DNA of 36,185 nucleotides from Desulfobacteraceae bacterium (lineage in GTDB: Bacteria > Desulfobacterota > Desulfobacteria > Desulfobacterales > Desulfosalsimonadaceae), in the NCBI GenBank assembly GCA_021737545.1, contig JAIPDT010000011.1, positions 1 to 36,185 on the forward strand. Direction: 5' to 3'. Shown one piece after another: positions 33,168 to 36,185 of this stretch; positions within the stretch are counted from its first letter, which is position 1; each line of letters begins with the position of its first letter. The notes below the pieces were generated by a model. The model saw only the letters and a program-made list of their open reading frames with translations. It was not told the origin of the DNA and searched no databases. The translations under genes and the position numbers were made by a program.

Positions 33168-33607
33168 TGAAACGGTATTTTATTGATTCCAATGTTGTAA
33201 TCTATGCCAATGACCGGAATGCAGGCGAAAAGCAGGCCAGGGCGATAGAAGTGATTCAGAGGTGTATGAGGGCTAAAAACGGTGTGCTCTCCATTCAGGT
33301 GTTCCAGGAGTATGCCAATATCGCACTGACAAAACTGATGCAGGATGCCTCTGTTGTGCTCAGGCAGCTCAAACTTCTCGATGTATTCAAAATCATTACG
33401 CCATCGCCTGCCATGGTACGCCGAGGGGTTGAAATCCGCAATTCATACCGGATTTCCTTCTGGGACGCCAGTATCGTCGCTGCGGCCGAAATCGCCGAGT
33501 GTGATTATATCCTATCTGAAGATCTGAATACGGGGCAGTATTATGCAGGCGTGAAAGTGACAGACCCTTTTGCCCCTGGTTTCGATCCGGCTGAACTGGG
33601 TAAATAG
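33167..33607 (+). CDS. vapC: VapC-type PIN-domain toxin
   Basis: PIN-domain ribonuclease toxin, 146 residues. The acidic Mg2+-binding residues of the fold are present: D7 in YFIDSN, E48 in VFQEYAN, D100 in SFWDASIVAAA and D119 in ILSEDLNTG. VapC toxins cut tRNA or rRNA; the target cannot be told from sequence. It overlaps vapB at TAATG. After its TAG stop the same reading frame stays open to 33880 and contains a second PIN C-terminus-like segment (separate entry), hinting at a tandem duplication or recombination. The gene itself looks intact. Confidence 0.92.
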   Translation: MKRYFIDSNVVIYANDRNAGEKQARAIEVIQRCMRAKNGVLSIQVFQEYANIALTKLMQDASVVLRQLKLLDVFKIITPSPAMVRRGVEIRNSYRISFWDASIVAAAEIAECDYILSEDLNTGQYYAGVKVTDPFAPGFDPAELGK

Positions 33608-33919
33608 CGCCCGTACGAAGGATTCCGTCTGCGCACATATTTTCGTCTGATTTTTCCTGCCGCGCTGATCGGAAACTGTGAAATCCTGTATTCCGAGGAT
33701 ATGCACGACGGCCTGGTCGTCGAGAAAAATCTGCGTATCCAGAATTCTTTCAGGGTTCTGGGAAATTCTTCCCGGTCCAGCTATCACATATATGGTAAAA
33801 AACCCGGAAACGGCTATAAGACGATAGAATATGAAATCAAACAGAGCGTATTATGGTATTATGCATTGCATTCCGGTTGACATAAGAATTTTGATTCTTG
33901 ACCCCCGTGGAGTTTTTAA
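33608..33919. other. Region between vapC and orphan gene
   Basis: A 312-bp gap. Its first half holds a decayed PIN-toxin fragment (33644-33754); the rest is AT-rich with no feature I can name, ending in GGAG (33909-33912) before the orphan gene. Confidence 0.6.
33644..33754 (+). pseudogene. Remnant of a second PIN-domain toxin (C-terminal part)
   Basis: The frame that continues past the vapC stop reads RLIFPAALIGNCEILYSEDM then HDGLVVEKNLRIQNSF, which matches the usual VapC/PIN ending (A-A-x-x-x-x-C-x-I-L-Y-S-E-D-M, then I-x-N-P-F). The intact vapC has the parallel segment AAAEIAECDYILSEDL, so this is a different, diverged toxin. No start codon, N-terminal Asp motif or antitoxin accompanies it. 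It is best read as a relic of another toxin-antitoxin pair. Confidence 0.6.
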
Positions 33920-35695
33920 ATGCTGGATTGGATAAAGCTGCTTAATGAACAGCCCCGGTGGTTTGCAAGTCGTCGTTTTCGAAGCCAGGTAATTATTTTC
34001 GCGGCAGGGGCGTTATTGCAGGCTGCACCTTTTTCCGGAGCGGGATGGGCCGGATTCGCATTGTTGATTATTTCAGGCGGGGCGCTTTTAAGGGCGACCC
34101 GGTTATTGCCGCACGAAAAGCGCAAAATCAAGCGGGCAAAAGAGTGTCTGGAACGTCTGGAGGTTGAAAAAGCAAGAAAGTTTTTAAAAAAAAGAGCATT
34201 AATAAATGGAATACCATTTGAGGTGGAGCGCGGTCTCCTGCTGTCTAAATGCTGTTTTCATGAAAATGACTGGGTTGGCGCGTATTTATCACTAAATGAT
34301 ATCAGCAGGTATTATCTTCTTCCGCGGGAAACGGTAAAACACAGGCAGCAAAAAAGCTTTTTATATTTCTATGTTGGCAATTGCCGTGATTTTATGTCCC
34401 TTTTCGGGGAAAATGTTGAAAATTTAACGAATCATGACGATTTAGCCGGAACAGCCCTTTTAAAAAGCTATTGGCGGGAGTTTCAGGAGGATTTCCCCGG
34501 TGCCAAGTCAGAGCTGGAGACGGCCATGATTGATCTTCAAGACGTACGCAATCAGATTTTACTCTACAATAACCTGGGGCGTCTTGAAGGACTGTCTGGC
34601 AATTTCCATGAACAGATTTCTTATCTGTCCAAGGCTGCTGTGCTTTTAAAAGACAACCCCATTGCGCTGTGTTTCCCCCTTGCCTATCACAACCTTTGTA
34701 TCAATCTGGCCCGTGAGGGTCGCAGATCAGAGGCAATACAGGTACTTCACGATTATTATGAGGCGACTGATCGTGACAATATTCTGCAATACCTGAATTA
34801 CACCAATGATTATCTGTTACTGGCACGGGAATTAAACGACCAGGAGATGATCAGACAGGCACACGGCCATATTGATGCATTATTGGCAAAAGCATTGACT
34901 GAAAGTCAGCGGATATCTTTACGTGTAAGTCAGCTTCGAATGAGGAGAAATGACCAAGAGCCTGTTTCAGATTATATGGAAGTTGTTAAAGCGCTAGTAC
35001 AGGATGCGGAACAACTGGGCGATAAGGAGCAGATAGCCGTCCTGTTGGAAATTGTTTATGACCTGGCCTTTGAACTTGAAGATTCCCAAGCAGGCAGAAG
35101 CATTACGGACCTGAATTTACTAAAAGAATTTTATGATGTCGTTGTGAGACGGCTGCTCAGGTTCCAAAGTGTCGTAGATAATGAACTGCAGGAGATACCT
35201 CCGGTCCTGCCCGCAGTTCGGGAACAATGGATACAGTATCGACATACCATGCTGAAGCTGGAAATGGGCCTTCAGGGCGGATTTTCACAGGCCAATTTTC
35301 GGAAAATGTTTGACAATCTCGAAGAAATGGCCCGGCTGTGGCGGGATAAATCGTATGATCGGGCAGAGATTGAAGCCCATCTTATGATTTGCGACGAATT
35401 TGTGGCCTATAGGCGCGGTCTGGACAATCAGTTTCATCAGGACTTCGTTCATCGGGCGTTAAAGGCTTATAAAGGAGCCGAAAGTTTGCTTCTAAAAAGA
35501 CTTGAAAAACCGGAGTTTCAGAGTCAGATGATCGGGATGGCCTATTATGCGTTACACCTTGGCATGGGAAAAGATGCCGTGGCCTTCTGGGTCACCCACG
35601 CTTCCTTGCGGGGTGTTCAGCTACGGCATTATGCCGCATGGCTCCGAAGACAATATCAGGAAGTAAGGTCCTTTCTATTCCCTGATAAATCTTAG
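33920..35695 (+). CDS. Orphan membrane-anchored helical-repeat (TPR-like) protein
   Basis: No named family is recognised. The 591-residue product has a hydrophobic N-terminal hairpin (about residues 24-58, QVIIFAAGALLQAAPFSG and GFALLIISGGALL) and then an almost wholly alpha-helical body. Degenerate TPR-like helix pairs are visible, for example LLYNNLGRLEGLSGNFHEQI and YHNLCINLAREGRRSEAI. No catalytic motif is seen. The start is ATG 33920, 7 nt after GGAG. Its base composition looks more AT-rich than the core genes to the left. It lies between a VapBC module and a DNA methyltransferase and is enclosed by 130-bp direct repeats, so it is probably accessory; a role as scaffold or sensor in a defence-type module is speculative. 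Confidence 0.75.
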   Translation: MLDWIKLLNEQPRWFASRRFRSQVIIFAAGALLQAAPFSGAGWAGFALLIISGGALLRATRLLPHEKRKIKRAKECLERLEVEKARKFLKKRALINGIPFEVERGLLLSKCCFHENDWVGAYLSLNDISRYYLLPRETVKHRQQKSFLYFYVGNCRDFMSLFGENVENLTNHDDLAGTALLKSYWREFQEDFPGAKSELETAMIDLQDVRNQILLYNNLGRLEGLSGNFHEQISYLSKAAVLLKDNPIALCFPLAYHNLCINLAREGRRSEAIQVLHDYYEATDRDNILQYLNYTNDYLLLARELNDQEMIRQAHGHIDALLAKALTESQRISLRVSQLRMRRNDQEPVSDYMEVVKALVQDAEQLGDKEQIAVLLEIVYDLAFELEDSQAGRSITDLNLLKEFYDVVVRRLLRFQSVVDNELQEIPPVLPAVREQWIQYRHTMLKLEMGLQGGFSQANFRKMFDNLEEMARLWRDKSYDRAEIEAHLMICDEFVAYRRGLDNQFHQDFVHRALKAYKGAESLLLKRLEKPEFQSQMIGMAYYALHLGMGKDAVAFWVTHASLRGVQLRHYAAWLRRQYQEVRSFLFPDKS

Positions 35696-35707
35696 GCCCT
35701 TTTGTGG

Positions 35708-35837
35708 TTTAAAGAAAATCAGGGATGTGGTAAATACAGCGGTATCCATACACGGAGTCCGAAAATGGGCGGAAAATAAGAAATCCTGTTTTTTCTCAGG
35801 CAGCATAAAAAAGAGATTGAACAACGGCTTTCCGTAA
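35708..35837 (+). repeat. 130-bp direct repeat, copy B
   Basis: Second copy of the 32652-32780 sequence, starting 12 bp after the orphan gene's stop and ending 32 bp before the methyltransferase start. Relative to copy A it has scattered substitutions, including one that creates an in-frame TAA in the frame that is open in copy A. That frame resumes and ends with TGA at 35864-35866, just before the methyltransferase start. Confidence 0.8.
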
Positions 35838-35869
35838 GTCTGAAACAGCAGCAAATCCCGGGATGACTT

Positions 35870-36185
35870 ATGACTTCACAGACGGCTTTTTCCCAGCTCC
35901 AGGCGTTTTTAAAGGAGATGTTCCAGTTTGACGACCATGATCTGGATTTCGGGATATACCGGATCATCCGGCTCAAACAGCATTTTATCAGCGCCTTTAT
36001 TGACGGTGAAGGAAAAGATTCCCTTCAGGCGGTGGTAAGAGACGCCCTGGCAGGCGTGCAGCAGACCTCGGCTGAGACGGCCCGCAACTGGCTTTCCGCC
36101 TTTGCCGCGCAATTCGGCAAGCAGGGGGAAAAGCTGTGGCAGCCCCTGGCAGAACACCCCAATGACGCGGCCGCCCGGCAGGGGT
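35870..36185 (+). CDS. DNA methyltransferase (type III Mod-like), 5' part
   Basis: An open frame from ATG 35870 to the window edge (105 codons) that is absent from the ORF track because it has no stop here. The N-terminus contains QLQAFLKEMFQFDD followed by HDLDFGIYRIIRLKHQFI, which matches the characteristic opening (FQFDxxDLDFGIYRIMxxKR) of large site-specific adenine DNA methyltransferases of type III and related restriction systems. The catalytic DPPY and SAM motifs would lie beyond the edge. The ribosome binding site is weak. A restriction subunit or helicase would be expected downstream. Confidence 0.65.
   Translation, partial: MTSQTAFSQLQAFLKEMFQFDDHDLDFGIYRIIRLKQHFISAFIDGEGKDSLQAVVRDALAGVQQTSAETARNWLSAFAAQFGKQGEKLWQPLAEHPNDAAARQG

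Noticed and set aside
32652-35837. Composite transposon or integron bounded by the 130-bp repeats
   Set aside because: No transposase, integrase, terminal inverted repeats or target duplication could be seen; only the direct repeats are supported.
1-36185. CRISPR array, rRNA or tRNA genes
   Set aside because: No regularly spaced repeat array and no recognisable rRNA or tRNA sequence was found in reading the intergenic regions.

Overview
The window looks like a chromosomal segment of an anaerobic, sulfate-reducing Desulfobacterota (Desulfobacterales-like) bacterium. This is inferred from gene content, not from a marker gene: a stand-alone anaerobic CO dehydrogenase (cooS), a DVU0772-family protein, a ferredoxin-thioredoxin-reductase-like catalytic subunit paired with a glutaredoxin-like protein, a sodium-pumping biotin decarboxylase set, fdhD, and the order rng-yajC-secD-secF-dprA-topA. 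No rRNA, tRNA, CRISPR array or transposase was recognised.

Layout. 1-7490 (+): 3' end of RNase G, then yajC-secD-secF (Sec translocon accessory complex), dprA and topA, the last two joined by a GTGA stop/start overlap. 7504-14406 (-): a seven-gene run in transcription order metX, metW, a lone HsdR-N-domain protein, fdhD, a Cys-rich mini-protein, a long TPR lipoprotein and a coiled-coil membrane protein. 14754-16718 (-): cooS, with a perfect inverted repeat upstream. 16959-22767 (+): DVU0772-family gene, YyaL/DUF255 thioredoxin-domain protein, a small zinc-ribbon protein, glutaredoxin + FTR-like pair, a tyrosine phosphatase, and a flavin disulfide reductase fused to rhodanese; together a thiol/persulfide redox neighbourhood. 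22969-29010 (+): a three-gene envelope module of RND/MMPL pump, LolA-like periplasmic protein and outer-membrane beta-barrel. 29177-32422 (-): Na+-translocating carboxylyase beta, biotinylated alpha and gamma subunits. 32.4-36.2 kb: an accessory region with a VapBC toxin-antitoxin pair, a remnant of a second PIN toxin, an orphan membrane-anchored helical-repeat protein, a ~130-bp direct repeat on both sides of these, and the 5' end of a DNA methyltransferase gene that runs off the window.

Most notable observations: (1) the RND pump and the outer-membrane barrel of the same operon each carry three copies of a short GPALPxG(M/L) motif spaced 17-18 residues apart, both in regions predicted to be periplasmic, which suggests a shared docking element; (2) an 84-nt element, ungapped and about 81% identical by hand alignment, with a compensatory change in its hairpin, lies in sense orientation just upstream of both metX and the RND operon, and a shortened form sharing its end boxes lies upstream of yajC; (3) the direct-repeat-flanked vapBC/orphan-gene unit beside a DNA methyltransferase. 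All identities were counted by eye; no database search was possible.
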